Below, in pieces: positions 1 to 9,024 of a stretch of DNA of 64,000 bases. Location of the stretch: the NCBI RefSeq assembly GCF_017573505.1, contig NZ_JAGEOJ010000003.1, positions 496,001-560,000 on the forward strand, written 5' to 3'. How positions within the stretch are numbered: position 1 is the stretch's first letter; every line of letters starts with the position of its first letter. The position numbers and the translations under genes are program-made. The notes beneath the pieces are model-generated. The model made no database searches. It worked only from the letters and a program-made list of their open reading frames with translations, and was not told the origin of the DNA. The stretch is from Actinomadura barringtoniae (GTDB taxonomy: Bacteria > Actinomycetota > Actinomycetes > Streptosporangiales > Streptosporangiaceae).

Positions 1-1
1 C

Positions 2-286
2 AACGAGCTCGTCGCCATCTTCGAGCACCTGGCCGCCGCCGAAGGCTTCACCCTCGCCGACGGTCTCCCCGGCGAACTCCGCAACCGCCTCCGCGGCACC
101 TCCCGCGGCCCCGCGTTCGGCAACGGCCGCCTGATGCGCAACCTCCTGGACGCCGCCGTCGCCAACCAGAGCCAGCGCATCACCACCGCCGCGAGCCCCA
201 CCGACGCCGAGGTCCTCACCCTGCACCCCGAGGACCTCCCGCCATCCCCGGCCCCCGACTCGAACCACTATGGCCTCTACCTCTGA
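2..286 (+). CDS. EccA-like AAA ATPase, C-terminal fragment (gene enters from the left edge)
   Basis: Only the last 94 codons are present; the gene begins outside the window. The visible part starts NELVAIFEHLAAAEGF and has FGNGRLMRNLLDAAVANQ, which matches the C-terminal helical lid of CbxX/CfqX-type AAA ATPases. In type VII secretion the member of this family is EccA, a cytosolic ATPase thought to handle ESX substrates or their chaperones. The stop at 284-286 is 87 bases before the EspI-like gene on the same strand, so they may be co-transcribed. The Walker motifs are not in the window, so ATPase activity cannot be judged here. EccA is preferred over other CbxX proteins because of the ESX neighbourhood; that is inference. 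Confidence 0.75.
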   Translation, partial: NELVAIFEHLAAAEGFTLADGLPGELRNRLRGTSRGPAFGNGRLMRNLLDAAVANQSQRITTAASPTDAEVLTLHPEDLPPSPAPDSNHYGLYL

Positions 287-373
287 CATCTCTCCCAATC
301 ACCTAACTCTTTCCGCACGAGACATGACTAGACTCGTCAGAACCGGGTGTTACGCACCGCTTTGAGGAGATCG

Positions 374-3202
374 GTGTCCGATCGCAACTGGCAGCACGAC
401 GTGCTGCACGAGCTCGAGGCACTCGATACCGGCCTGACCCCGCCCAGCCCGCGCCCCGAGACCGTTCCCCTCCGCGGCCCCGAACCCCCGCACGATCTGG
501 CCCCCATGCTGGACCTCTCGGAGACCTTCAAGGTCCCCTCCAGCGAAGCTCCCGCCACGCCTGCAACTTCTCACCCCCACATCCCCGTACCGCCGCCCGC
601 AGGCACCCCGGCACGCGCCAACACGCCCTGGCCCACCGCCCCGGCGCCGACGCAACCCGCGCCCCAACTGGCGCCAGCCCCGGCCCCCGCACCCGCCTCC
701 TGGCCCTCCCCCGCCCAACCAGCCGCCGCGCACCTGCCCCCGCAGACCCCCTCGGTCGCGTACGGCCAGCACCCCACTTCCCCTCCCGCTCCCACCGCGC
801 CGCCACCTGCGCCCTCGTTCCCGCAGAACGTCAACGGCCTCCCCGCGCCCCCACCGCCCGCCGCCACTCCACCCGCAGCCGCCCAGCCGCCCCTGCCCGC
901 GCTCAGCCAGGAACCCGCAACCGCACCAGACCACCCGCCCGCCCCCGCGCCCGGTCACCGGGGCGCACCCGGCCTACCCGCGTACGGACAAGCGAGCCCG
1001 AACGCCCACCCGCCACAGCCCAACGCAGCCGAGACCGCAACCGGGCCAGGAAGCAACGTCGCCCCTGCCGAGCAAGTCCCATGGCAGGAGCAGCGCCCAG
1101 CCCAGCAGGCGCCGCGTGCCCCGAAGGCCGCCCCGCAGCCTGCAGCACTACCCGCACCCGCGCCTCAGCCCGCGCCAGCACCCGCACCTCAGCCCGTAGT
1201 GCCGCCCGCGTCTCAGTCCGCGCCGCCTGCAGCTCAGCCCGCAGCACTTGCCGCGCCCGCGGCTCACCCCACAGCCGCACCACAGCCTGTAGCGCCGCCC
1301 GCACCTGAGTCCACGCCGCAGCCCGCACCCGCGCCTCAGCCTGCGCTGTCACCCGCGCCACAGCCCACGCCCGCAGCTGCGCCGCCAATCGTTGCGGCCC
1401 TGCCCGCTGTACGCAGCGTCCCCGAGCCACCGTCGGCCGCCGCCCCGTCCGGCCCGCCACCCACGGCACCACGTTCGCTCCCGCCCGGCCGGCAGCACGC
1501 AGGTCCCGTCTACGGTCAGCCTCCTGCGGCCGCGCACGGACAAGCGCAGGCGAACGTCCACGCGTCCCAGCCCAACGCCCTGCCCCAGCCCACGCAGCCG
1601 AACGTGATCCAGGGGACAGCGGGCACCAGCGTCGTCCCGGCCGCGCAGTCGCCGGCGCGAGAGCAGCGGCCAGGCCCGCGTCCCCAACCCGCGCCGGGCG
1701 CAGGTCAGCCCACGCCTCAGCTACCGGCCGGCCCGCCTCCTGCAGCACCAGGCTCACTCCAGCCCACCTCCCCCTCCACCGCGCAGCCCACTCAACAGAC
1801 GACCCCCGTGTACGGCCAGGAGGCTCGTGCGCACGGGCAAGCGCGCACGAACGCCCACGCGTCTCTTCCCAACGCCCTGCCCGCTGGCCCAGCCCAACCC
1901 GTTCACCACAACGCGAACGAGGGGGCTGCGGGGTCCAGCATCGTTCCGGCTGCGCAAGCACCATCGCGAGGGGGTCAGCCGTCCGCGTCTCCTCCTACGT
2001 CCGTGGCTCCGGCCCCGCCCAGCCCTTCGCCTGCAGCACCGCGTTCACCCGAGACCACCGCCCCTCCCGCTCAGCAGCCAGCCGTCACCTATGGCCAACA
2101 GCCTGATTCCCCTCACGGGCAGGCACCTGCGACCACGCACGGGCAACAGGGTGCGGACGTTCAGCCTCAGCACGGTCAGCCCAACGAAGGAGGCAGTGTC
2201 GTTCCTGTGCCTAGGTATGGGCCGCCGCCTGCCTCTTTTGGAGCGGGGCCTGTTGCGCAGGTGCCGGGTGAGGTTGTCCAGGGAACGGCAACGCCTGCGG
2301 ACGCGGCTTTTCCCCTTGATGACTTCGTCAAGCGCAAGCCTCATGGCGACCGGGCCGTACGGCGGCTAGGGCGCGGCATGCGCAAGATGGTGGGCGCTTC
2401 GGCGGCAGGGGACGTGCGCAACGTGTCCGAGCTGACAGCTCAGCTGGGGCGTCCCGTGCCCTCGTGCCGCCGGATTGTGGTGACGAGCATCAGGGGTGGC
2501 GCGGGGAAGTCCTGTGTGGCGGCGCTTGTAGCTGATGTGCTGCGGCGGCATAGGGAAGACCGGGTGCTCGCGATCGATGCTGATCTGGGGCTAGGGTCTC
2601 TGCCGCTTCGGCTAGGCGTGGCCCCTCCGCGTTCGCTGCACGACCTGGCGGCGGCCCGGCCTCGTTCCTGGGAGGAAGCGGCGGCCTACCTGGCGCGTAC
2701 GGAGGACGGGCTGTGGGTCTTGTCGGGTGCCTCGGAGGGCGGGGTGAACGAGGAACTGAGCCTGAAGACGTTCCAGGCAGGGGCGGGGCGGTTGGGCCGC
2801 TACTTCGCAGCGGCCGTCGTCGACTGCGGTGCCGGGTTGGTATCCGCACTACACAGGGAGATCCTCGGCTCGGCCCACGCACAGGTGTTCGTGGTGCCGG
2901 GAACGAGTGAAGGCGCGCTAAGCGCTCGGGCGGCGCTCGACTGGTTCGCGCAGAACGAGATGGGTGGGCTGCTGTCCCGTACGGTCATCGCCCTGGTGGC
3001 GCAGAACGCGGGCGGCGACATGGACCGCGCCAGGGAAGTGCTCTCCGACGGCGGTCTGACGGTGACGTCCGTGCCGTGCGACCGGCATCTGGCCTCGGGC
3101 TCGGCCATCACGGCGGACCGGATCGGCACAGGAGCCCGTACGGCCGCGACCCGGATCGCCGCCGAGGCGTTCGGGCACACGCTGACCTGGGGGCCGCAAT
3201 GA
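374..3202 (+). CDS. EspI-like proline/alanine-rich protein with C-terminal MinD/ParA-type ATPase
   Basis: This is a two-part protein of about 942 residues. Residues about 20-640 are extremely rich in Pro, Ala and Gln, with recurring YGQ and NxxPQP patterns. The C-terminal 300 residues are a MinD/ParA-like P-loop ATPase: Walker A GGAGKS near residue 707, then AIDADLGLGSLPLRLG and VVDCGAG. This is the architecture of EspI, an ESX-1-associated protein proposed to down-regulate secretion when ATP is low. GTG 374 is chosen because GAGGAGA at 364-370 lies just upstream; a GTG at 347 would add nine residues without such a site. The stop overlaps the next gene by ATGA, indicating translational coupling. 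The homology is clear for the ATPase half; the EspI role is inferred from layout and context. Confidence 0.85.
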   Translation: MSDRNWQHDVLHELEALDTGLTPPSPRPETVPLRGPEPPHDLAPMLDLSETFKVPSSEAPATPATSHPHIPVPPPAGTPARANTPWPTAPAPTQPAPQLAPAPAPAPASWPSPAQPAAAHLPPQTPSVAYGQHPTSPPAPTAPPPAPSFPQNVNGLPAPPPPAATPPAAAQPPLPALSQEPATAPDHPPAPAPGHRGAPGLPAYGQASPNAHPPQPNAAETATGPGSNVAPAEQVPWQEQRPAQQAPRAPKAAPQPAALPAPAPQPAPAPAPQPVVPPASQSAPPAAQPAALAAPAAHPTAAPQPVAPPAPESTPQPAPAPQPALSPAPQPTPAAAPPIVAALPAVRSVPEPPSAAAPSGPPPTAPRSLPPGRQHAGPVYGQPPAAAHGQAQANVHASQPNALPQPTQPNVIQGTAGTSVVPAAQSPAREQRPGPRPQPAPGAGQPTPQLPAGPPPAAPGSLQPTSPSTAQPTQQTTPVYGQEARAHGQARTNAHASLPNALPAGPAQPVHHNANEGAAGSSIVPAAQAPSRGGQPSASPPTSVAPAPPSPSPAAPRSPETTAPPAQQPAVTYGQQPDSPHGQAPATTHGQQGADVQPQHGQPNEGGSVVPVPRYGPPPASFGAGPVAQVPGEVVQGTATPADAAFPLDDFVKRKPHGDRAVRRLGRGMRKMVGASAAGDVRNVSELTAQLGRPVPSCRRIVVTSIRGGAGKSCVAALVADVLRRHREDRVLAIDADLGLGSLPLRLGVAPPRSLHDLAAARPRSWEEAAAYLARTEDGLWVLSGASEGGVNEELSLKTFQAGAGRLGRYFAAAVVDCGAGLVSALHREILGSAHAQVFVVPGTSEGALSARAALDWFAQNEMGGLLSRTVIALVAQNAGGDMDRAREVLSDGGLTVTSVPCDRHLASGSAITADRIGTGARTAATRIAAEAFGHTLTWGPQ

Positions 3203-3546
3203 GCAGGGAGTTCGTCGCGCTGCTGCGGGATCGGCCCGAGATCAGGTCCGCGCTGGAGGGCCTGGAGACCGCCGCCGGAAGCGTGCTGTCGGTCGGCGAG
3301 CAGCCGGGCGTGACGCAGGTGTTCGACGGCGCCGGACGGCTGCTGGTGATCGTTCGGAACCCGGTGCTGATCGCCGTGCCGAGCGAGGCGGAACGGCTGC
3401 TCGGCACGACCGTGACGACGCCGGTGTGGTGGGTGGAGCTGCGCGCCGCCGGTGGCGTGGACGAGGCGGTACGGATCGCCGAGGAGTGTGCGGACAGGTT
3501 GGCCGCCGATCATGACGGGCTGGTATGGAACGAGTCGAGCCCGTGA
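3199..3546 (+). CDS. Small type VII locus-associated protein, unknown function
   Basis: A 115-residue soluble protein beginning MSREFVALLRDRPEIRSAL. The ATG overlaps the stop of the EspI-like gene by four bases, and its own stop overlaps the following gene, so it sits inside a tightly coupled operon. There is no signal peptide or membrane segment. An alternating beta-like core (LLVIVRNPVLIAVPS, TPVWWVELRAA) and two acidic helices suggest a compact alpha/beta domain. I do not recognise the family. Its conserved-looking position between EspI-like and DUF6177-like genes suggests an accessory or chaperone role in the secretion system; that is inference. Confidence 0.8.
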   Translation: MSREFVALLRDRPEIRSALEGLETAAGSVLSVGEQPGVTQVFDGAGRLLVIVRNPVLIAVPSEAERLLGTTVTTPVWWVELRAAGGVDEAVRIAEECADRLAADHDGLVWNESSP

Positions 3547-4538
3547 GCACCCTCACCCGCCCACGCCTGGCGGGCGGGGCGGACGTCCTGACCGGCCGCG
3601 CCATGGTCGTGCTCGCCGACCGTCCCGTCGTACCGATGAGCCCGCACCTGGTCGAGGCGGCGCGCGAGTGCGCGCTGTCGGAGCGGCGCCTGCAGATCGT
3701 CACGCCGGTGGGGAGTCGGGTGACCTCGGCGCTGCGCACCCACATGATCGAGGGCCGGGCGGAGTGGATCGTACGGGCCGACGGCGGCTACTACGCCGGG
3801 CTGAGCGGGCGGCCGTCGCACTGGGACGGCCAGGCGTTCGTGCCCGTACCGGACGCAATGGACTACGCGCGCCCTTACAAGCTGAAGTCGAGCGCGTCGC
3901 AGGGTCTCCAGGTCACGCTCGTTCTGCGTGCCAAGCATCCGGCGAACGGTCCGCTCGGCGGGCCAGTCGAGCACCTGATGCGGCTCTTCACGTCCGAGGC
4001 GCCGGCCGGTTGGGGCCGGGCCGAGCCGGTCGAGCATCTATGGGACCCGACCAGCCTGGGCGTCTTCGTCCGCGGCGACGCCAGCAGCCCGATCACGGTC
4101 GTGGGCGGCGGCGAACGCGCGGCCATCGCCGTCCTGGACTTCTCCTCGACAGACGACGGTGGCGGTGGGGGCGCTGGCGGCGGCGGTGGCCGGTCGGAGT
4201 TGACGACCTTGACCATCGGATACGGACCTGGCGAGGTCCCGCCGCTCGCGCAGCTGCCGAACATGGTCGGAACGGTCGGAGGCGTTCATCCGCTGCAATC
4301 CGTACTCGTGCACGTCTGCGCGGGCCGAGCCGACCTGACCGTCGAACCGCGATGGGCAGGAGCGCCTGGCGTAGTCGGCATGGCGCTGAACGGCGCAAGG
4401 ACCGGCCCGGCAGAAATTCCGGGTTCACAGGTAGGCCCGCAGCATTCCCCGATGACTTGGTTCGCCTTGGGCGACGGCCGTGCCCCAGAAGGCTGGCAGC
4501 GCTACCAGCAGCTACTAACCCACCTCCGCGCCGCATAG
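3543..4538 (+). CDS. DUF6177-like type VII secretion-associated protein
   Basis: A protein of about 331 residues without obvious signal peptide or transmembrane helix. It starts MSTLTRPRLAGGADVLTGRAM from GTG 3543, which overlaps the previous stop as GTGA; an in-frame ATG at 3525 is an alternative with a longer overlap. The N-terminal half (RMVVLADRPVVPMSPHLVEAA-like region, then WDGQAFVPVP) recalls DUF6177 proteins of actinobacterial ESX loci, from memory and not searched. A glycine-rich hinge near residue 205 (DDGGGGGAGGGGG) separates the halves. DUF6177 function is unknown to me; EspG-like chaperoning of substrates is one possibility but there is no direct evidence. Confidence 0.7.
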   Translation: MSTLTRPRLAGGADVLTGRAMVVLADRPVVPMSPHLVEAARECALSERRLQIVTPVGSRVTSALRTHMIEGRAEWIVRADGGYYAGLSGRPSHWDGQAFVPVPDAMDYARPYKLKSSASQGLQVTLVLRAKHPANGPLGGPVEHLMRLFTSEAPAGWGRAEPVEHLWDPTSLGVFVRGDASSPITVVGGGERAAIAVLDFSSTDDGGGGGAGGGGGRSELTTLTIGYGPGEVPPLAQLPNMVGTVGGVHPLQSVLVHVCAGRADLTVEPRWAGAPGVVGMALNGARTGPAEIPGSQVGPQHSPMTWFALGDGRAPEGWQRYQQLLTHLRAA

Positions 4539-4577
4539 ACCGGAACGGGCTTAGCGCGCTTAGCGGGCTCAGCCGCC

Positions 4578-5852
4578 TTAGGTGCGAATGCGGATCTCGT
4601 TGATGAGCTTCTGCATCGTCTGCTTGGTGTCGGGCGGCCCGGTCAGCTGAACGGCGATGGCGGTGTCGGGCTGCCCACCCGGCTTGGACGCGAACACGTG
4701 GCTCATCGCGACCCGAACGGCCTGCTTCCCCTTACTGTCCTTGCCCTCGATCTCGGCGTACATGGTCGTTGAGTCCGTACGCTTCCAGTCGCCCTCATCG
4801 ACCACGATCGCCTTGCGCAGCGCCTTGCGCTCACCGTCCCCACAGGGCGCCGCGCACGTCTGGAGCCCGACCATCCCGCCCGCGCCGTCCTTCTTGGAGG
4901 GCGGGAACGTCCCGCCATCGTCGACGCAGATAAAGCGGGTGACGAAGGGTTCTTTATCGCTGCGCATGCACCCCCACGTGCCGGGTGCGTCGAACTCGAA
5001 CGGGAGGCCGCTGAGCTTCATGTGGTACTTCTTCTCGCCCTTGCCATAGGTCGGTCCTGCAACGGGACCCGGAGCCCCGGGCTTGGGCACGTTCGTGGGG
5101 CTCGGCAAGGGTGAGATCGACGGCGGAGGCGTCTGGTCCTGCTCGGCAGGCGGTTGTGTCGCGCTGGTAGGCACCGGCGGCAGAGGTTCCTGCGTTGGCC
5201 CGGCTTCAGACTTGTCATGCTTCGTCGTCGCGTACACCACCACGCCACCGATCATGAGCAGCGCGATGAACGCGACCACGCCCGCGATGACGATGGCGGG
5301 CGCGGACGACTTGGACGAGGCAGCAGCGATCGGTGGAGGCGGCTGGGCCGCGTTCCACCCGGAGTTCGGCTGACCCGACCAGTGCGGCGCGAACGCGGGC
5401 CCACCAGAGCCCCGCGTTCCAGGGACTCCTGGCGTCCCCAGAGCGCCAGAGGAGTCGCCGGCCCCGACCGCGGCCCCCGCGCCACCGGCGGCCCCCGCAC
5501 CACCCGCAGCGGCTGCGGCACCCGATCCGCCCATGAGCGCAGCCGCGTCAAGCAGCCCGATCGCGTCCTGGAGTCGTTCATCGGACTCGTAGCCGACCGC
5601 CGCCCAGGCGGTCGGGTCGCGAGGCGCCGAAGCCAGGACCCGGCCATACCCCGCAAGCCGTTCGACCGCGGCCTTGAACCTGTCCCGCACGGCCGGATCC
5701 GCGCCCGCGGCGGTACCCAGGACGGCCACGGCGGCCCTCAGACCGAACGGGTCCTCGCCGAGGAACACCGCGCCGGCCTCGTGATCCCCCAACCGGGACC
5801 GCAGCTCGAACGTTCCGAGGACCCGAGGGTCCGCCGGCCGCAAAGCCTCCAC
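4578..5852 (-). CDS. Membrane-anchored protein with a degenerate Ser/Thr kinase N-lobe and extracellular domain
   Basis: A 424-residue protein from GTG 5852, with a strong GGAGGAG site upstream. Residues 8-105 read DPRVLGTFELRSRLGDHEAG, AVFLGEDPFGLRAAVAVL and so on, aligning by eye with the N-lobe of actinobacterial Ser/Thr kinases (compare DPEHLGAYEVLGRLGEGGQG in the kinase at 31329). The glycine loop is eroded, the VAIK lysine is replaced by Leu45, and there is no C-lobe, so it cannot be an active kinase. A Gly/Ala/Pro linker follows, then a transmembrane helix at about 185-209 and an extracellular domain of about 160 residues with four Cys. It lies downstream of the BNR protein on the same strand, 72 bases away. 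It may be a non-catalytic sensor or adaptor. Confidence 0.85.
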   Translation of the reverse strand: MEALRPADPRVLGTFELRSRLGDHEAGAVFLGEDPFGLRAAVAVLGTAAGADPAVRDRFKAAVERLAGYGRVLASAPRDPTAWAAVGYESDERLQDAIGLLDAAALMGGSGAAAAAGGAGAAGGAGAAVGAGDSSGALGTPGVPGTRGSGGPAFAPHWSGQPNSGWNAAQPPPPIAAASSKSSAPAIVIAGVVAFIALLMIGGVVVYATTKHDKSEAGPTQEPLPPVPTSATQPPAEQDQTPPPSISPLPSPTNVPKPGAPGPVAGPTYGKGEKKYHMKLSGLPFEFDAPGTWGCMRSDKEPFVTRFICVDDGGTFPPSKKDGAGGMVGLQTCAAPCGDGERKALRKAIVVDEGDWKRTDSTTMYAEIEGKDSKGKQAVRVAMSHVFASKPGGQPDTAIAVQLTGPPDTKQTMQKLINEIRIRT

Positions 5853-5924
5853 CTGTCTCCTCCCCCGGCCCTTCAGCGGCCCGGCCTGAACCCCTGAACC
5901 CCCGTGGCATCGTTCATCGTCGCT

Positions 5925-8291
5925 CTATCCGACCGGCACCTTCGCGAGATCGACCGGCGTCTCATGTCCCTGCGCATCCCGCACGGTCAGTACGGCATCC
6001 GTGTCCTGGCCCTGCTTGCTAGAGCCAACCAGCACAGTCTGTCCATCAGCCACAACGGCCCCGGCAAGCGTCTTCCCCTTAGGCCAGCGCACCTTGGGAG
6101 GGGTAGGCGCGGCAGGCGGCGGCTTGGCCCCTCCGGTATCCGCCTTGGTCCACGTACGCCCACCATCCGCCGACTGCCATGCCATCTGGCGCTTGTTGGG
6201 ACTCCGCCGATCGGTGTGCTTCACCCGAGAGCCACGCAAAACCAGATTGCTCCCCTCAAGCGTCAGCCCGTCGAAGCGCACTTCACCACTACTGGCCGGA
6301 AGCTTCAGCTTCCCCGCCTCAAGCCGCTCCCAGCGGCTCCCATCGGCCGAACTCCACACCACAGGCCCGGACGAGGCCGTACCCACGGCCACCATCCCAG
6401 CCCCGTTCGCGGCCAACCCGGTCACCTTGTCGTTCTGCCTGAACGCATCCGAAGGCCCCCCGAACACCCAGGCGGCCCCATCGCGGCTGCTCCACACCAC
6501 CGACTTGCCCGCCGAGTCCCCCAAGGCCAGCCAGGCCCCCGGGTTCCCGACAACCTTCTTAGGCCGAGCCCCTGCAACAGCCCCCTGCACACTCACTCCC
6601 CGCCACGTCCGCCCCCCATCATTCGAGGTCAGAAACTGAGCCTGATAACCCCCGGCCCCCTGCTCCCCACCAGCCGCGACCACAGTCGTCCCCGCCGCCG
6701 CAACGGCAGTGAGCTCCTGATTACGAGGCGCCCCGGCCGCATCAACCAGAACCCCCGCCTTGGGCGGCGCCACCGATGCCTTACCCCCCGCATCCGTAGC
6801 CGATGAAGGAGTACTGCTGGCCGTGCTCTTGCCGTCGCCGCCCGAGGAGACCATTCCAACCCCGACCCAAGCGATCCCGGCCACCGCCGCACCCGCAGCC
6901 AGCCCGGCGACAACAATCCCGATCCCCTTCTTCCGCCGAGGCTGAACAGGCCCAGCGACCGGCCGTTCCCAAGGCACCGCCTCCGCCCCACCAGGAGGCC
7001 CCGCCACAGCCGGAGGCCCAGCAGGCACCACAGCCCTCACCCCCGAGGACCCGCCACGCCCAGCAGACCGAGCAGGCGCCTCACGATCCGCCCCACCAGG
7101 CCCCCCTGACCTAACAGGCGCTCCAGCACCCGCCGCCGCAGCCCCGGCAACCCCAGGCCTATTCGCCGCAGCCCCGGACGCTCCAGACCCGCCGGCCCGC
7201 GGCGCTGCCGCCGCACGACCAGGCCCCCCAGGGCCCGCCGCACCAGGCCCGGCCGCACCAGGCCCGGCCGCCGTAACCCCCACCGGCGCAGGCCCGGCCG
7301 TCACAGGCCCACCCGCCGCAGGTTCACCATCCTCAAGCCCTGCCGCCGCGCTACCGGGCGCACGAGGGCTCGCCGTCCCAGGACCCGCCGCAGACCCTGC
7401 TGCACCAGACACGCCAGCCCCCGAACCAGACGCCGGACTACCGGGCAATCCAGGGCCAGCCGCTCCAGGGCCAGTCGCGGCGGGCACTGGTGCCCCAGGC
7501 CCGACCGCACCAGGCAGGGCCACCGCACTACCAGGCACCCCAGCATCCGCCGCCCCAGGCCCGCCAACTGTGAGCCCAGACGCCGCAGTCCCGGCCACCG
7601 CAGGTCCACCCGCTGCACGCCCACCCGGCGCACGCCCGGCGGTCCTAGGCCCGGCCGCTCCAGGACCAGATGTACCCCCGGACGCCCCAGCCTCGGACGC
7701 TTCAGGACGGGCGTTAGGCGCGTTCGGCTGCATCTGAGGTGGAGCCGGCGGGCCAGCTGGTGTCGCTGGCGCAGCTGCTTCCGGCGGCGATGGCCGAACG
7801 GCCTGAGACGTAGGGGCACCCCCCGCTGACGCGTCAGCGCGGCGCGCCGGAGCCACATCCCCCTCGGGCCCCGCTTGAAGCCCCACCTCGCGTACACCTG
7901 CCCCCGCAGCACCTGCCTCTCCGCCACCAGACGGCGCACTCTTCGCAGCAGGCACTCCGCCGGCGCTAACCGCAGCCTCCATCCCCGGCCTAGCCCCCTG
8001 AGGCTTCCGTGGCGCGGCGGCCCTGGTCACCACGGTCTCCGGCGCTACCCGCTTGTCGGGCGGCAGCCCAGGAGTCTCCGTGTACTTCCGCTCCCCGAAA
8101 CTGCGCGGCGGTGACGGCGCTTCAGACCGAGACTCGGCCGGAGGCTGGGGCGCGGGCTCAGCAGCGGGCGGAACGGCCGGATCCGCCTCCGGGGCAGCGG
8201 CAACGGCCGCGTCGCGCCCTGAGAGCCAAGGCGGCGGCGGAAGATCCGTCGCCTCCTCGTCCAGAGTCCGATCCCCGTTATCCGACGTCAC
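5925..8291 (-). CDS. Membrane-anchored protein with extracellular BNR/Asp-box beta-propeller-like domain
   Basis: About 788 residues. GTG 8291 is chosen because GGGAGGG lies seven bases upstream; a GTG at 8309 has no good site. The N-terminal 440 residues are low-complexity Ala/Gly/Pro (repeats such as GPGAAGPGAPG). A transmembrane helix near residues 450-475 (GIGIVVAGLAAGAAVAGIAW) follows a basic stop-transfer-like RRKKG. The C-terminal domain carries Asp-box/BNR motifs: SNDGGRTW, SSRDGAAW, SSADGSRW and SADGGRTW. Such repeats build beta-propellers in sialidases and in photosystem assembly and sorting receptors; no catalytic sialidase residues are recognised. With the downstream gene it shares the cytosolic, membrane, extracellular layout. 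The target is unknown. Confidence 0.85.
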   Translation of the reverse strand: MTSDNGDRTLDEEATDLPPPPWLSGRDAAVAAAPEADPAVPPAAEPAPQPPAESRSEAPSPPRSFGERKYTETPGLPPDKRVAPETVVTRAAAPRKPQGARPGMEAAVSAGGVPAAKSAPSGGGEAGAAGAGVREVGLQAGPEGDVAPARRADASAGGAPTSQAVRPSPPEAAAPATPAGPPAPPQMQPNAPNARPEASEAGASGGTSGPGAAGPRTAGRAPGGRAAGGPAVAGTAASGLTVGGPGAADAGVPGSAVALPGAVGPGAPVPAATGPGAAGPGLPGSPASGSGAGVSGAAGSAAGPGTASPRAPGSAAAGLEDGEPAAGGPVTAGPAPVGVTAAGPGAAGPGAAGPGGPGRAAAAPRAGGSGASGAAANRPGVAGAAAAGAGAPVRSGGPGGADREAPARSAGRGGSSGVRAVVPAGPPAVAGPPGGAEAVPWERPVAGPVQPRRKKGIGIVVAGLAAGAAVAGIAWVGVGMVSSGGDGKSTASSTPSSATDAGGKASVAPPKAGVLVDAAGAPRNQELTAVAAAGTTVVAAGGEQGAGGYQAQFLTSNDGGRTWRGVSVQGAVAGARPKKVVGNPGAWLALGDSAGKSVVWSSRDGAAWVFGGPSDAFRQNDKVTGLAANGAGMVAVGTASSGPVVWSSADGSRWERLEAGKLKLPASSGEVRFDGLTLEGSNLVLRGSRVKHTDRRSPNKRQMAWQSADGGRTWTKADTGGAKPPPAAPTPPKVRWPKGKTLAGAVVADGQTVLVGSSKQGQDTDAVLTVRDAQGHETPVDLAKVPVG

Positions 8292-8445
8292 CGGCTTCCC
8301 TCCCAGCACCTGTCCCGTTCGGACGTCTCAATGACCACAGCGGTTCCGATGATCCCAGAGCAGAAGACATATCGGTACGAAAGCCTTGAATACCGGCAGT
8401 CACGGATGACAAGAAGCCATTCAGAACATGTGCCATGATTCCGCG

Positions 8446-9024
8446 ATGGCTCACTGGCGAGATCAGCTGGCGACCGCGCCGCCGTGGCAGTGGGGAATCG
8501 GCGTGGCAGCGGTCACCGTGCTCGCCTTCGGCCTGGGCGCTCCCCTGGTTCTCCACCGACCCGCCCACCAGGAGGCGTGGCTCATCGCGCCGATCGCAGG
8601 CGCCCTGGTCGGCCTGGTCACCGCAGTCGCCATCAACAGAGTCCGCTATGCGGATGAGGCCGCCACCGGCATGCTGACGAGGGCGGAACGCATAGAGCTC
8701 AAGCGCGCGACACGCACGGGCCGGGCCCCGGCTGATCCCAACCTCGCGTACCAGGCGATGGCACTGATCGAAGGCCGCCGCCAACAGATCCGCGTGGCGA
8801 CCAGGTGGGGACCGTGGATCTACGGCGCGTTCGCCCTACTGAGCATCTTGCAGGCACGCGCCAATCCATGGTGGTACGCCCTCACCGTCTTCTGGGCCCT
8901 ATGGCTCGCCTACGCCCTCGTCGGGGGGCGTTATCAGCGATCCCGGCTCGACCGCATCGAACGCGCAGTCACCATCCAACTGGAAGACCTCCGCCAAAGC
9001 CGACCCCCACAGGCCCCCCAATGA
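8446..9024 (+). CDS. Four-helix membrane protein, unknown function
   Basis: A 192-residue protein with two hydrophobic hairpins: WGIGVAAVTVLAFGLGAPLV and APIAGALVGLVTAVAI near the N-terminus, then IYGAFALLSILQA and WALWLAYALVGG near the C-terminus. The cytosolic loop is basic and helical. ATG 8446 is used; an in-frame ATG at 8428 is possible. Neither has a clear ribosome binding site. CATGAT at 8434-8439 resembles a -10 box, so a leaderless message starting at 8446 is plausible. It is the first of three genes linked by ATGA overlaps. I do not recognise the family. Confidence 0.75.
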   Translation: MAHWRDQLATAPPWQWGIGVAAVTVLAFGLGAPLVLHRPAHQEAWLIAPIAGALVGLVTAVAINRVRYADEAATGMLTRAERIELKRATRTGRAPADPNLAYQAMALIEGRRQQIRVATRWGPWIYGAFALLSILQARANPWWYALTVFWALWLAYALVGGRYQRSRLDRIERAVTIQLEDLRQSRPPQAPQ

